Assembly (NCBI RefSeq): GCF_014904795.1
Contig: NZ_JACZFS010000043.1
Location: forward strand, 1 to 59,559
Reading direction: 5' to 3'
Origin: Nisaea nitritireducens
Lineage (GTDB): Bacteria > Pseudomonadota > Alphaproteobacteria > Thalassobaculales > Thalassobaculaceae
DNA: 59,559 nt
In this document: positions 15,965 to 25,772 of the stretch, piece by piece
How positions within the stretch are numbered: the stretch's first letter is position 1
How the letters are laid out: every line of letters starts with the position of its first letter
Program-made: the position numbers and the translations under genes
The notes under the pieces: model-generated
What the model was told of the DNA's origin: nothing
Databases searched by the model: none
What the model saw: only the letters and a program-made list of their open reading frames with translations

Positions 15965-18064
15965 TTAAGTAACATGGCACCGGATCAGCGCATCCAGCAT
16001 GACGACACCGCCGCCGTCCTCCATGACCAGTACCGGATTTGCTTCGGCCTCCTCGATCCGCTCGTCCAGCGCGAGCAGAGAGAAAGCGGCGACCGCTTTG
16101 GCGAGGGCTTCGAGATCTCCTTTCGGGCGTCCCCGGAAGCCGCGCAGCAAGGCGAAGCCTTTGACCTCTTCGATCATTTCCCGCGCCGCTTCGATGCTGA
16201 GCGGTGCCGGGCGGACTGCACTGTCCTTATAGATTTCCGTCATCACGCCACCCATGGCGACAGTGACAACCGGCCCGGCGACAGGGTCGCGGGAGAGACC
16301 GATCAAGGCTTCTCCGAGACCGGTGCAGAGCTCCTGCACAAGGACACCGGACAACCTGAAGCCGGGTCGATACTGTTCCGCGGAAGCCTGCATTTCAGCA
16401 ACTGCCGTCACCAGTTCGTCGCGACTCTTGAGCCCGACGCGGATGGCGCCTGCCTCGGTCTTGTGCGGCAGGTCCGGGGAGACGAGTTTTGCGACGACGG
16501 GAAAGGCGAAAGGCAATGTTTCGGGGACGTCCGTTCCGGGATCGAGCACGGTTTGGCCGGGCCCGGTAAGTCCGAGGTTTTGGAAAATGGCGCCGGCCGT
16601 AACCTCATCCGCTATGCCGCCTGTCAGCGCCTCGATTTGCTTACGTGCGGCCTCAGGCAGACCATCTGCAGGCGAAGAGGACGGGGCTGCGCCCGCCATC
16701 AGCATGGCAATCGTCTCGGCGCAGCTTTCGACCGTGCGGAAGGTCGGCACACCGCCTTCTTCCAGCAGTCGCATGCTATCCGGCGCGTGCGGCAAGGGGA
16801 AAGCAAGCACAGGCGCTGCATCGGCCGGGGCTTCGGCGACGGCGTCGACGATCGGTTTGACGGCGAGTTCCGGGTCGAACTGCGCGGAAGACCCGATTGC
16901 GACGATCAGCACGCCGGTTTCCGGGTCCTTGATCAGCGTCGAGACGGCTTCTTTCATCACCTCGTAGCGGGCACCGGCAAGCGTCACATCGACCAGCTTG
17001 CCGTGGCCGCACGGGATCTTGTGTTCGGCGAAATGGGCGCGGGTTGCCGCACTGGCGCCGGCGATGGTGACACCGCGCGCGCTGAGCTGGTCCACCACCA
17101 TCGCGCCGCCGCCGCCGGTCGTTGCGATCACGGTTGCGCTTCTCGGGCGACCGGATTTGAGCCGGGCCTTGAAGAGCGCACCGGGGGCTTCAAGCAATGT
17201 TTCCAACTGCTCGGCCTTGCGGATGCCGAAGCTCCGCAGCAATGCGTCCGCGGCCTCGGCGGACCCGGTGAGGGCTCCTGTATGGGAGACGGAAAGCGCC
17301 TGGCCTTCTTCCGATTTGCCGATCATGTAGGCGACGACAGGCTTTTCCGCCGCTTTTGCCTTTGCCGCGAAACGGCCGAGCGCTTCCCGGTCCCGGATTG
17401 TTTCCATGAACAAGAGGAAGCCATCTATCTCCGGATGATCGACCAGGATCTCGCCGATCTCACCGATGCCTGATGACGCTTCGTTGCCGACCGAGACGAA
17501 GGTCGAGAAGTCGATGCCGCGTGCGGCCCCGCGGCTGAGCAGGGTGCCGATGACGCTGCCGCTCTGGGAGATCACGGCGAGCCGGCCGCGGCCGATTTCC
17601 TTGGCTCCGAAGGCGGCATTCGTGGTGGCGGCAAAACCGGCCGGCGTATGCACGACGCCCATCGAGTTCGGACCGATCAGCAGCATGCCGGCATCGCTGG
17701 CGATGCGCTGGACTTCTGCCTGGCGGCGTTCGCCTTCTTCCCCGGCCTCGGCGAAACCGTCGGCGAGAATAGCGGCAACCTTGACGCCCGCCGCCGCGCA
17801 ATCCTTGAGCGCCGCGATGGCAGGATCGGCATCGACCAGGATATAGGCGAAATCCACTTTCTCCGGGATGGCGCTGACCGAAGGCCAGGCTTTTTCGCCC
17901 AATACCGTTTCGCGGGCCGGGTTCACCGGGAAGATCCGTCCTGCATAACCATGGCGGCGCAGGAAACGCATCGGGCGCGCGGTAAGCTTGCCCTCCGAGT
18001 TCGAGGCGCCGACCAGGGCAATGGAGGCCGGAGAGACGAGAGCGCCAAGCAAAGTGTCGCGCAT
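15965..18064 (-). CDS. ADP-forming acetate/acyl-CoA synthetase, fused alpha–beta
   Basis: 699 aa. The N-terminal CoA-binding Rossmann domain (about 8–130; IALVGASNSEGKLTARP) is followed by the succinyl-CoA-ligase-like domain (about 150–290). The phosphorylated catalytic His is in LSVSHTGALTGSAEAADAL. The C-terminal ATP-grasp domain (about 480–695) carries FPVVAKLVSPDLPHKTEAGAI and EANPVLV. The fused order is that of ADP-forming NDP-CoA synthetases, which reversibly interconvert acyl-CoA plus ADP and Pi with acid plus ATP. It is monocistronic and divergent from the TPR-glycosyltransferase gene. The acyl substrate is unknown. Confidence 0.9.
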   Translation of the reverse strand: MRDTLLGALVSPASIALVGASNSEGKLTARPMRFLRRHGYAGRIFPVNPARETVLGEKAWPSVSAIPEKVDFAYILVDADPAIAALKDCAAAGVKVAAILADGFAEAGEEGERRQAEVQRIASDAGMLLIGPNSMGVVHTPAGFAATTNAAFGAKEIGRGRLAVISQSGSVIGTLLSRGAARGIDFSTFVSVGNEASSGIGEIGEILVDHPEIDGFLLFMETIRDREALGRFAAKAKAAEKPVVAYMIGKSEEGQALSVSHTGALTGSAEAADALLRSFGIRKAEQLETLLEAPGALFKARLKSGRPRSATVIATTGGGGAMVVDQLSARGVTIAGASAATRAHFAEHKIPCGHGKLVDVTLAGARYEVMKEAVSTLIKDPETGVLIVAIGSSAQFDPELAVKPIVDAVAEAPADAAPVLAFPLPHAPDSMRLLEEGGVPTFRTVESCAETIAMLMAGAAPSSSPADGLPEAARKQIEALTGGIADEVTAGAIFQNLGLTGPGQTVLDPGTDVPETLPFAFPVVAKLVSPDLPHKTEAGAIRVGLKSRDELVTAVAEMQASAEQYRPGFRLSGVLVQELCTGLGEALIGLSRDPVAGPVVTVAMGGVMTEIYKDSAVRPAPLSIEAAREMIEEVKGFALLRGFRGRPKGDLEALAKAVAAFSLLALDERIEEAEANPVLVMEDGGGVVMLDALIRCHVT

Positions 18065-18246
18065 GAGTTTATTCCGATCGGGGGCAGAGGTGAGGATAGC
18101 TCAGGAGTGGGCGCAATCATGCCGCGCCATTGGGAGCAATGACAAGCTGCTCTCCCGTCTGACAGAATCCTTCTGCCAACTTTTCCTCATCACGATAAAA
18201 GATTAGACAGACAGTAACGAGTGCGTCGCTAAGGGAGACGAGCAGG

Positions 18247-20613
18247 GTGGATTTACAGGCGTTGGTGAACGAGGCTTTTGCACGGCACCAGTCCGGGCAA
18301 CTGGATGAGGCCGCGCTTCTCTACCGGCAGGTCCTCGTCGTGCATCCGCCAATCGCGCTTGTACTGTCCCTCGCCGGTGATGCTGCGACATCAAACGGCA
18401 GTCCGGCAAGTGGCGCGTCCTTGCTCCGCAGGGCTCTCGTGCTTGAGCCGCGTAAAAGTTCGTTCCATCAGCTTCTGGCCTTTGCCGAAGCCTCGCAGGG
18501 GAACCTTGAGCGGGCCGGGGAGCATTATGCTTCCGCTGTAAATCTCGACCCCTTGAATGTTTCGGCGATGAGTGACTGGGCCAATCTGGTGCGCAGCCGG
18601 CACCCTGAAACGGCGCAGGCGCTGGCTCGTAAAGCCATTCTGATTAACCCCGAACTTCCCGGGCATCTGAAATTGCTGGCAGAGATGACGGTTTCAGGCG
18701 AGCGGCTGGCCGGAGCGCGGATGATGCGCCGGGTGATTTGCGGCAATCCGCTGTACGCGGATGCCTGGAAGGCGATCGGCCTGGTGGCGCAGGCGGAGAA
18801 GGAAGTTGTCGCCGCCGACACGGCGCTGAAGCGCTCCCTTCTTCTCGACCCGAGCGATAGAGTCGTTTCCGCCAGGCTGGGCGGCTCAATGTCTGAGCAA
18901 GGCGCGCACCGGGAAGCGGTGTCGCTGCTGCGCTTATGCGTGATTCTGGATCAGACGCGGGCGGACAGTTGGCTTGCCTTGGCGAACGCGCTGCATGCGG
19001 GTGATCAATCAGAGGCGGCTGAAAAGGGATTCCAGCGGTCTCTGGTGCTGGAGCCAGGAGGGATGACCGCGCTCCAAAATCACCTCGTGCAACTGACCAA
19101 GGCGGATGTGTCCGCTGATCGCGTTCGAGCCGGGTATCGCCGCGCCCTCCGGGTTGACCCGCAAAGCACCCGAACCTGGGCTAATTTCAGCAAATATTTG
19201 CTCGACCGTGGTGCGTATAGCGACGCCACAGTTGCGATCAAGAGCGCGCTCGTCGCCGGCGGTCCGGACCGGGATATGCTTGTCGGGCTGGCGAATGCCT
19301 GCCGGCAATCGCGAAAGCATCAGATGGCGGAGCGCTATCTGCGGTGGGCTCGTTCCGCTTTCCCGGAAGATCGGACGATCCAGTCCGGCCTCCTCATGGG
19401 GCACAATTATGAAAGCGGTGTTTCCGCGCGTTCGCTTTATCAGGATCACAAGGCATGGGCGGCGGACTGGGCGCCGCGTGAGGAGCCACTTGACTACGAC
19501 GTGGATCGGAGGGTCGACCGCCGGATCCATCTCGGTTTTGTCTCTCCGGACCTGAAGCGGCATCCGGTGGGCTTCTTCCTGTTGCCGGTGCTGAAGCGTC
19601 TTGCACGGAACCGGTTTCGGATATCGGTCTATTCAGATGCTGGGAAGGGCGACTTGTTCACACAGGAGCTCCGCCGCCACGCGGACCACTGGTTCGATGC
19701 GACCGGTAAGGACGACGACGATTTGCGGGGGCGGATACAGCAAGACAGGGTGGACATCCTGTTCGATCTTGCCGGTCATTCGGCCGCCAACCGCATGGGG
19801 ATGTTCGCCCGGCGCGCCGCCCCTTTGCAGATGAGCTGGATGGGCTATGTCGGCACCACAGGTCTCGACAGTATGGATTATCTCGTCACCGACCGGTTCC
19901 AGACCTTGCCGGGAACCGAAAAATTCTATTCAGAACGCTGGCTGGTCCTGCCAGACGATTATATCTGTTTCCTGGCCGCCCCGACGTCGCCGCCGGTCGT
20001 ACCGAGCCCGGCACTGGCCAATGGCTACGTCACCTTCGGCAGCTTCAATAATCCGGCTAAACTGACCGATGAAACTCTGGATCTGTGGGCCGGTGTTCTG
20101 GGGGCCGTCCCGCAGTCGCGCTTGCTGCTCGCCTATCGCGGTTTTGACGATCCGGGCATTCAGGACGATGTCCGGTCCTGCCTGTCGGCATCCGGCATCG
20201 CACCGGATCGAGTCGAATTCAAGACCTTCACCTATCACGAGGAATTCCTCGGCGGGTATGGGCTGATGGATATCGCCCTGGATACAATGCCCTATTCCGG
20301 CGGGTTAACGACCTGCGAGGCGCTCTGGATGGGAGTTCCCGTCATATCGCTTGCGGCCCAGAGCCATTTCGCCGGCCGCCATTCACTCAGCCATCTGAGC
20401 AATGCCGGGTTTTCGAACTGGGCTGCCGAGAGCGCCGAAGAGTTCGTTTCAACGGGAGTGGATCTGGCTTCGGATATTGAGCGCCTGGCTCAGATTCGTC
20501 AGACGCTACGCCAGAAGGTTTCAGTATCGCCGCTGTGTGATCAGGAACGGTACGCGCGCGGTGTCGAAGAGAAACTCACCGCGGTCTGGGCGGATTATTG
20601 CCGGGAGGCGTGA
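18247..20613 (+). CDS. TPR protein with O-GlcNAc-transferase-like (GT41) domain
   Basis: 788 aa from GTG 18247, with GGGAG 8 nt upstream. Residues about 1–400 are TPR-type helical repeats (HQSGQLDEAALLYRQVL, then repeats about every 34 residues). The GT41/SPINDLY catalytic part covers about 415–785: LGFVSPDLKRHPVGFFLLPVL, DILFDLAGHSAANRMGMF, APLQMSWMGYVGTTGL, and the conserved DTMPYSGGLTTCEALWMGVPVI. It should transfer a sugar from a nucleotide donor to Ser/Thr of proteins or to a glycan in the cytoplasm. Bacterial homologues often modify flagellin or surface components, but no flagellar gene is nearby, so the target is open. Confidence 0.9.
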   Translation: MDLQALVNEAFARHQSGQLDEAALLYRQVLVVHPPIALVLSLAGDAATSNGSPASGASLLRRALVLEPRKSSFHQLLAFAEASQGNLERAGEHYASAVNLDPLNVSAMSDWANLVRSRHPETAQALARKAILINPELPGHLKLLAEMTVSGERLAGARMMRRVICGNPLYADAWKAIGLVAQAEKEVVAADTALKRSLLLDPSDRVVSARLGGSMSEQGAHREAVSLLRLCVILDQTRADSWLALANALHAGDQSEAAEKGFQRSLVLEPGGMTALQNHLVQLTKADVSADRVRAGYRRALRVDPQSTRTWANFSKYLLDRGAYSDATVAIKSALVAGGPDRDMLVGLANACRQSRKHQMAERYLRWARSAFPEDRTIQSGLLMGHNYESGVSARSLYQDHKAWAADWAPREEPLDYDVDRRVDRRIHLGFVSPDLKRHPVGFFLLPVLKRLARNRFRISVYSDAGKGDLFTQELRRHADHWFDATGKDDDDLRGRIQQDRVDILFDLAGHSAANRMGMFARRAAPLQMSWMGYVGTTGLDSMDYLVTDRFQTLPGTEKFYSERWLVLPDDYICFLAAPTSPPVVPSPALANGYVTFGSFNNPAKLTDETLDLWAGVLGAVPQSRLLLAYRGFDDPGIQDDVRSCLSASGIAPDRVEFKTFTYHEEFLGGYGLMDIALDTMPYSGGLTTCEALWMGVPVISLAAQSHFAGRHSLSHLSNAGFSNWAAESAEEFVSTGVDLASDIERLAQIRQTLRQKVSVSPLCDQERYARGVEEKLTAVWADYCREA

Positions 20614-20812
20614 TCTGGAGATCGTGTTCGGGGACATCTGTCCGGGAGGCTCGACAGGGACGAGAGTCTTTTTTCGATGGCCGGCGTTAATCGTTAGTTC
20701 AGGATTCCCGGATATCTCTAGTCATGTTGAAAAATTGGGGTCTTTTAGCGAACCCTAAAGAGTTGAGAGGAGCCGTGTCGCGCATGAGTGTGTGCGACGC
20801 GCGGGTAGCGGA

Positions 20813-22381
20813 ATGTCCGACGACGATCTGAATATTCTCGAATTTCTCGTCGAAGATCACGGCGTGTCGGCGTCTTGTGCCGAGCCGTGGAAAGTTCTCA
20901 TCGTGGATGATGACCGCGATGTGGCCGCGACGACGACTCTTGTACTGCGCGACGTCGAGGTCGAGGGAAGGCCGCTTAATCTTCTGTCGGCATATTCGGC
21001 GGCGGAAGCCAAAGAGGTCCTCGCTGAACATCCCGATATCGGCCTTGCCCTGATCGATGTGGTCATGGAAACGCCGAATGCCGGTCTCGATCTGATTCAC
21101 TACATTCGTCAGGAGATGGGCAACAAGTTGATCCGGCTGGTGGTGCGGACTGGCCAACCAGGGCACGCGCCGGAACAAAGCGTCATCATCGATTACGATA
21201 TCAGCGACTATAAGGAAAAGACCGAGCTCAGCGCGCAGAAGCTCTTCTCGCTCGCTTATGCGGGCTTGCGCTCCTACCAGCAGTATCTCGCCATGGAGCA
21301 AAATCGCCGAGGCCTTATGAAAGTGCTGCAGGCCTCTACCGCACTGTTCGAAAAACCGGGACTAGATGCCTTTGCCGGCGGGATTCTCGAGAATCTCGGA
21401 GACATTGCGAATATGAACCGCGACCCGAAGGACAAAATCGGATCATCCGGAGTTCTTGCTGTCGCGGATGCGAATTGCAGTTTGGCGCAGGATTTTGAGA
21501 TTGTGGCCGGGCCCCGCGGGAATGGAGATGCGCGGAAGCTGACGGACCTGCCGCTTGACGAGGAAACGAAAAAACTGGTCGGGGAATTGGCCGGTCGAGG
21601 ACCTGGTATTCACACCAGCCGGACCGCAAATACACTGATGACCGGGATTGTTGGTCGTAACGGCCAGACCAGCCTTCTTTACCTGCCTGAATTACAGGGG
21701 TTGAGCGGGTCGGACGCCCAGATTGTCGATATTTTCATTTCCCAGGTTCTGACCGCCTTCGATAATCTCCGCCTGCATGACCAAACCGAGCGCGCACAAC
21801 GCGAAATCGTGCTGCGTCTGGGCGAGGCCGTAGAAACCCGGTCCGGCGAAACCGGGCGACATGTTTCGCGGGTTGCGCTCTATGCCCGGGAGATCGCCGA
21901 CAGGCTGGGATTCAGCCCGTCTGATTCCGAATTGCTTTTCCGGGCTGCTCCCTTGCATGACATCGGCAAGATCGGCATCCCTGACGCTATTCTGTGCAAG
22001 CCGGGCAAGCTTGATCCTGACGAGTGGCAGGCAATGCAGGAGCATACGACGATCGGCTACGAAATGCTGCGGTCGTCAGACATGCCGATCCTGAAACTGG
22101 CGGCGCGCATTGCACTTGAACATCACGAGAAATGGGCCGGTGGCGGTTATCCGCACAACATCAAGGCCGAGGATATTTCTATCGAGGGGCGGATTATCGG
22201 GCTTGTCGATGTATTCGACGCGCTGACCTCCGAGCGGGTCTACAAGAAAGCGTGGTCTGTTGAAAAAGCCGTGCATCTCATCCAGGAGGAAAGCGGGCGT
22301 CATTTCGATCCGGCGGTGGTCGATGTTTTCCTGAAAAACCTGACCACCATGATCGACATCAGAACGGCCAATGCTGACTAG
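20813..22381 (+). CDS. Response regulator with DUF3369 and HD-GYP domain
   Basis: 522 aa from ATG 20813; a GTG at 20792 is an alternative. The receiver domain (about 25–145) has VLIVDDDRD and the phosphoacceptor Asp in LALIDVVMETPNAG. DUF3369 occupies the middle (about 165–320). The C-terminal HD-GYP domain has HDIGKIGIPDAILCKPGKL, the HHEKWAGGGYP motif and DVFDALTSERVYKKAW, so the metal ligands and GYP-type loop look intact. HD-GYP enzymes degrade cyclic di-GMP. A large histidine kinase gene starts about 50 bp downstream on the same strand and is the likely partner. Confidence 0.92.
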   Translation: MSDDDLNILEFLVEDHGVSASCAEPWKVLIVDDDRDVAATTTLVLRDVEVEGRPLNLLSAYSAAEAKEVLAEHPDIGLALIDVVMETPNAGLDLIHYIRQEMGNKLIRLVVRTGQPGHAPEQSVIIDYDISDYKEKTELSAQKLFSLAYAGLRSYQQYLAMEQNRRGLMKVLQASTALFEKPGLDAFAGGILENLGDIANMNRDPKDKIGSSGVLAVADANCSLAQDFEIVAGPRGNGDARKLTDLPLDEETKKLVGELAGRGPGIHTSRTANTLMTGIVGRNGQTSLLYLPELQGLSGSDAQIVDIFISQVLTAFDNLRLHDQTERAQREIVLRLGEAVETRSGETGRHVSRVALYAREIADRLGFSPSDSELLFRAAPLHDIGKIGIPDAILCKPGKLDPDEWQAMQEHTTIGYEMLRSSDMPILKLAARIALEHHEKWAGGGYPHNIKAEDISIEGRIIGLVDVFDALTSERVYKKAWSVEKAVHLIQEESGRHFDPAVVDVFLKNLTTMIDIRTANAD

Positions 22382-22433
22382 TATGCGGCTCTGATCCGAG
22401 TAAAGCGTGATAGACCCCCGGAGTAATACCGGA

Positions 22434-25400
22434 ATGGATAGCCCGGAGGCCGCCGAGCCACATTCGGCAAAAGCGGAAGATTACTTCTTTGAGTGGCGAT
22501 GCGCCCGGGACGGCGCGGCGACTGTCCTTTCGGATAACTTCGAAGCACTCACCGGCCTCAATCAGGCAGCCGTGTCCCTGCGGCTCTTGCTTGGGTGTTC
22601 CGAGAACACGGATCAGGCTCTGGCTGTTTGGGGCGAGCATGCTCTTCGTGGCGAAGCTTTCCACAATTTTTCCCTGACTATTTCAGATGGAACCAGGCAG
22701 TGCAGGGTTCTTTTGAGCGGGAAGAGCTTTCCTGCCGGAGCGACGCGGCCGGAGGGTTTTTCGGGGTTTGGCTCTTGCATGGGGGCGGGTGACGCTTCTG
22801 TCTCCCCTCCAAAGGGACCTGTTGCAGACAGGCTTTTCGAGCGGATCAAGGAAGTCGGGAAGGCCGGCTATATCTTGCGCGACGCGGAAACCGGCCTTTA
22901 TCGCCTCGCCGGCTCTCTCCAACGAATCATATCCCCGGACCGCGACACAGTATCGGCGGAGGACATCCGGGCTTGCTTGCTTGCTTCAGATACCGAGCGC
23001 TTCGACGCTGTTTGGGACAGGAACCGTGCAGCAGACGTAACGGAAGAAGTCGAACTTCGGTTCGGCCGCGATCTTTATGACAGCCATCATGTTTTGTTTG
23101 AACTGCAGCCAACTGCCGTGAGCGAAGTTTCACCGGCCGGATTGTTCGCTGTCTATCGGGATGTGACGGAGCACCGGGGCGCCGAAGCGACGCTTAAACA
23201 GGTCGAGAAGATCGCCAGAGTTGGTCATTGGTATAGTTGGGATGCCACCCAGTCGACGTATTGGTCCGAGGCTCTGCTGGAGATTTTCGCGATCCCGGAA
23301 GGGTTCGCGAAGGTGCGGGATCGGCTTTATTTTTGGGATGAATTGATGCATCCGGAAGATGTGCCGCGCTGCCACGCCGAGCGTGAGGCTGGGATAAAGG
23401 AAAAACGGGATTACGGGATAGTCGTGCGGGCGCGCCGTGTGGACGGCAGGATGTTGTGGGTTCAGATCAGCGGCCATCCGCTCTTTGATCGTGATGGCAG
23501 TCTGATCGGCACGATGGGAACCATTCAGGATATCACGCCTCTCAAGGAGCTTGAGGGACAGGTTTTGCAGCGTGACAGATGGTTCAAGCGTGCGCAGCGC
23601 CTTGGCGGTATTGGTCACTGGACCTTCGAGCGTGCGGAAAGGCGCATCCATTTCTCCGAACAGGCTCAGGAGATTTTCGGTACGGACGGCGCGGAGAGTT
23701 TTACGTTCTCCGAAGCCTTGCAGAGGGTCCATCCCGGTGATCGCGAAGTGCTTCGTACGGTCCAGCGCAAATTACACTCGGGCGATACGGGGCTTGAGCT
23801 TCGGGTCCGGATTATCCGCAAGGACGGTGGCATCGCCCATCTGCTGATTGCAGGCGAATTTGACTTTTATGAAGATGGTCGGTTGAAGCGCACGTTTGGC
23901 ACGATAGCCGATGTTAGCACGCAGGTTGTCGCTGAAGTCGCCCGCCGAGATGCTGAAGCTTTGATGAGCGATGTCTTCGAGAACGCCGATTGCGGCATTG
24001 TCGTTCGCGATCTCTCGGATCGCTTTATCCGCGTCAATACGAGGGCCGCAATCCAGCTTGGACTGCGCGTTAATGACATGCTCGGTCACACTGTGGACGA
24101 AGTGATCGCCAGATGTGATCGCATGGAGGATGCGGAGCTTATGTCCCGTGCCGCCGATAATGTGGTCGCGACGCTTGGGGCGGTGACCTACGACTATTCC
24201 CACCGGACCGGCGACAATGCGCAGGCAACCGAGTTTCGCGTGGTGAATTTTCCGATAGCGACTGCAGACGGAGCTGTCCGGGCAGTAGCCAGCATGCGGT
24301 ATGACATCACCGATTTCGTGAATGCGCAGGATGCGCTCAAGAAATTGAACGAAGGCCTGGAGAGCACGGTTCGGGCGCGCACGCTGGAACTCCGGCACAG
24401 TGAAGAGCGGTTCCGGAATATCGCCTCCGCATCAGCCGATTGGTTATGGGAGCTGGATGCCGATCTGAATTTCATCTGGTGTTCGGAGAATTTTTTCGAA
24501 GCCACCGGCCGAAAGCGCGAGAACTATATCGGCAAGTCTATGATTGCGCTGGTGACGGATGAGGAACGTCTCGTCGATCAGCGGGATGTCTGGTCCACGT
24601 TTCTGGGGAAACTGGAAGCCAGGGAACAGGTCCGTGGAATTGAGATTGAACGGCATCATCCAACCGGTATTCGGACCGTTCGGATCAATGCAATGCCGGT
24701 CTGGAGTGATGGGGAATTCATCGGGTTTCATGGCTCGACCGCGGATATCAGCGAACTTAAACAAACCCAGGCGCAGCTCATTGAGACTGACCGGCTGGCG
24801 TCCCTTGGCGGGTTGGTCGCGGGGATTTCTCACGAGATTAATACGCCTGTAGGCGCGAGTTTCACGGTTGTGACCAAATTGATTGCCACTTTGGCCGATC
24901 TACAGGACGGATTTCTGAAGGGCAAAATCTCTCAGTCTCAGTTTTCACGATTTCTCGCGGAAATGGACGAGGGGCTCGGCATCATTCATCGAGGGCTGGA
25001 ACGTACGGCCGAGCTGATCACCCACTTCAAACAGGTCGCTGTCGATCAGACCAGCCTCAAACGACGCAAGTTTGAACTCTCGGAAACTGTAAGCGATATC
25101 GTCACGACCATGGCGGCGACGATCGGGCGCCGTGCTGTGAAAATCGAAACACAGGTGCCGGAAGGAATTCGCCTCGATTCCTATCCCGGTCCGCTTGGGC
25201 AAGTTTTGATCAACCTCATACAGAACGCCATATTCCATGGGTTTGACGAAGACAGCGTCGAGAAAGACGAAGCTGACCGAATTGTCGTGGCTGGTGACTT
25301 CGGGAGGAGTGGAGCCGTAACGCTTTCGGTAACCGACAACGGCAAGGGAATGTCGCCGCAGGTTGTCCGCCGGGTGTTCGAGCCGTTCTTCACGACGAAG

Positions 25401-25574
25401 TTCGGCAGTGGTGGCAGTGGCCTCGGCATGCACCTTGTCTATTCCATCGTGCATGGCGCGCTTGGTGGCACTGTCTCCGTGTCATCAAAGCCGGGAAAGG
25501 GCACTGCGATAACCATCATGCTCCCGATTATCGCGCCGGAAAATGTGGATCGGGAAGCAGTGGGGGAATCTTGA
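22434..25574 (+). CDS. Multi-PAS sensor histidine kinase
   Basis: 1046 aa from ATG 22434, with GGAG 10 nt upstream; a GTG at 22407 is possible. No membrane span is evident, so it is probably cytoplasmic. Roughly five PAS/PAC modules can be traced, the clearest around VGHWYSWDATQSTYWSEALL, IGHWTFERAERRIHFSEQA, VFENADCGIVVRDLSDRFI and ELDADLNFIWCSENFFEATG. A coiled linker with LNEGLESTVRARTLELRHSE lies between the last two. The kinase core has the phosphoacceptor His in LVAGISHEINTPVG, the N-box LINLIQNAIFHG, and G-boxes VTDNGKGMS and GSGGSGLGMHLV. It very likely phosphorylates the HD-GYP regulator encoded upstream, linking an intracellular signal to cyclic di-GMP turnover. Confidence 0.9.
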   Translation: MDSPEAAEPHSAKAEDYFFEWRCARDGAATVLSDNFEALTGLNQAAVSLRLLLGCSENTDQALAVWGEHALRGEAFHNFSLTISDGTRQCRVLLSGKSFPAGATRPEGFSGFGSCMGAGDASVSPPKGPVADRLFERIKEVGKAGYILRDAETGLYRLAGSLQRIISPDRDTVSAEDIRACLLASDTERFDAVWDRNRAADVTEEVELRFGRDLYDSHHVLFELQPTAVSEVSPAGLFAVYRDVTEHRGAEATLKQVEKIARVGHWYSWDATQSTYWSEALLEIFAIPEGFAKVRDRLYFWDELMHPEDVPRCHAEREAGIKEKRDYGIVVRARRVDGRMLWVQISGHPLFDRDGSLIGTMGTIQDITPLKELEGQVLQRDRWFKRAQRLGGIGHWTFERAERRIHFSEQAQEIFGTDGAESFTFSEALQRVHPGDREVLRTVQRKLHSGDTGLELRVRIIRKDGGIAHLLIAGEFDFYEDGRLKRTFGTIADVSTQVVAEVARRDAEALMSDVFENADCGIVVRDLSDRFIRVNTRAAIQLGLRVNDMLGHTVDEVIARCDRMEDAELMSRAADNVVATLGAVTYDYSHRTGDNAQATEFRVVNFPIATADGAVRAVASMRYDITDFVNAQDALKKLNEGLESTVRARTLELRHSEERFRNIASASADWLWELDADLNFIWCSENFFEATGRKRENYIGKSMIALVTDEERLVDQRDVWSTFLGKLEAREQVRGIEIERHHPTGIRTVRINAMPVWSDGEFIGFHGSTADISELKQTQAQLIETDRLASLGGLVAGISHEINTPVGASFTVVTKLIATLADLQDGFLKGKISQSQFSRFLAEMDEGLGIIHRGLERTAELITHFKQVAVDQTSLKRRKFELSETVSDIVTTMAATIGRRAVKIETQVPEGIRLDSYPGPLGQVLINLIQNAIFHGFDEDSVEKDEADRIVVAGDFGRSGAVTLSVTDNGKGMSPQVVRRVFEPFFTTKFGSGGSGLGMHLVYSIVHGALGGTVSVSSKPGKGTAITIMLPIIAPENVDREAVGES

Positions 25575-25679
25575 TTGAAACAAGTGGCTTGTAATGTGTG
25601 TGGCGCGAAAAGCAGCGCGCAGCACGGCATCCATGCCACGAACAGCGCATACTGCCTTACGTATCAGGATTGCCAAGGG

Positions 25680-25700
25680 CGAAAGTATAATGCACTTTCG
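25680..25700. promoter_or_regulatory. Inverted repeat overlapping a TATAAT, upstream of the Liv-type operon
   Basis: CGAAAGT (25680–25686) and ACTTTCG (25694–25700) are perfect 7-bp arms with a 7-nt spacer. TATAAT at 25686–25691 lies inside, so a repressor here would block a -10 element about 80 nt before the binding-protein start. I find no good -35, so the promoter itself is uncertain. Confidence 0.4.
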
Positions 25701-25772
25701 TAAGAAGGTGTGCACTATGTTGCATGTACTTGTTGTGGCATAGTTGCCGCATCATTCTGGGAGGCTTGTGCA

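Noticed and set aside
20614-20690. T-run after the TPR-glycosyltransferase gene as a terminator
   Set aside because: TTTTTT is preceded only by a 4-bp CTCG/CGAG stem, so termination is possible but unsupported.
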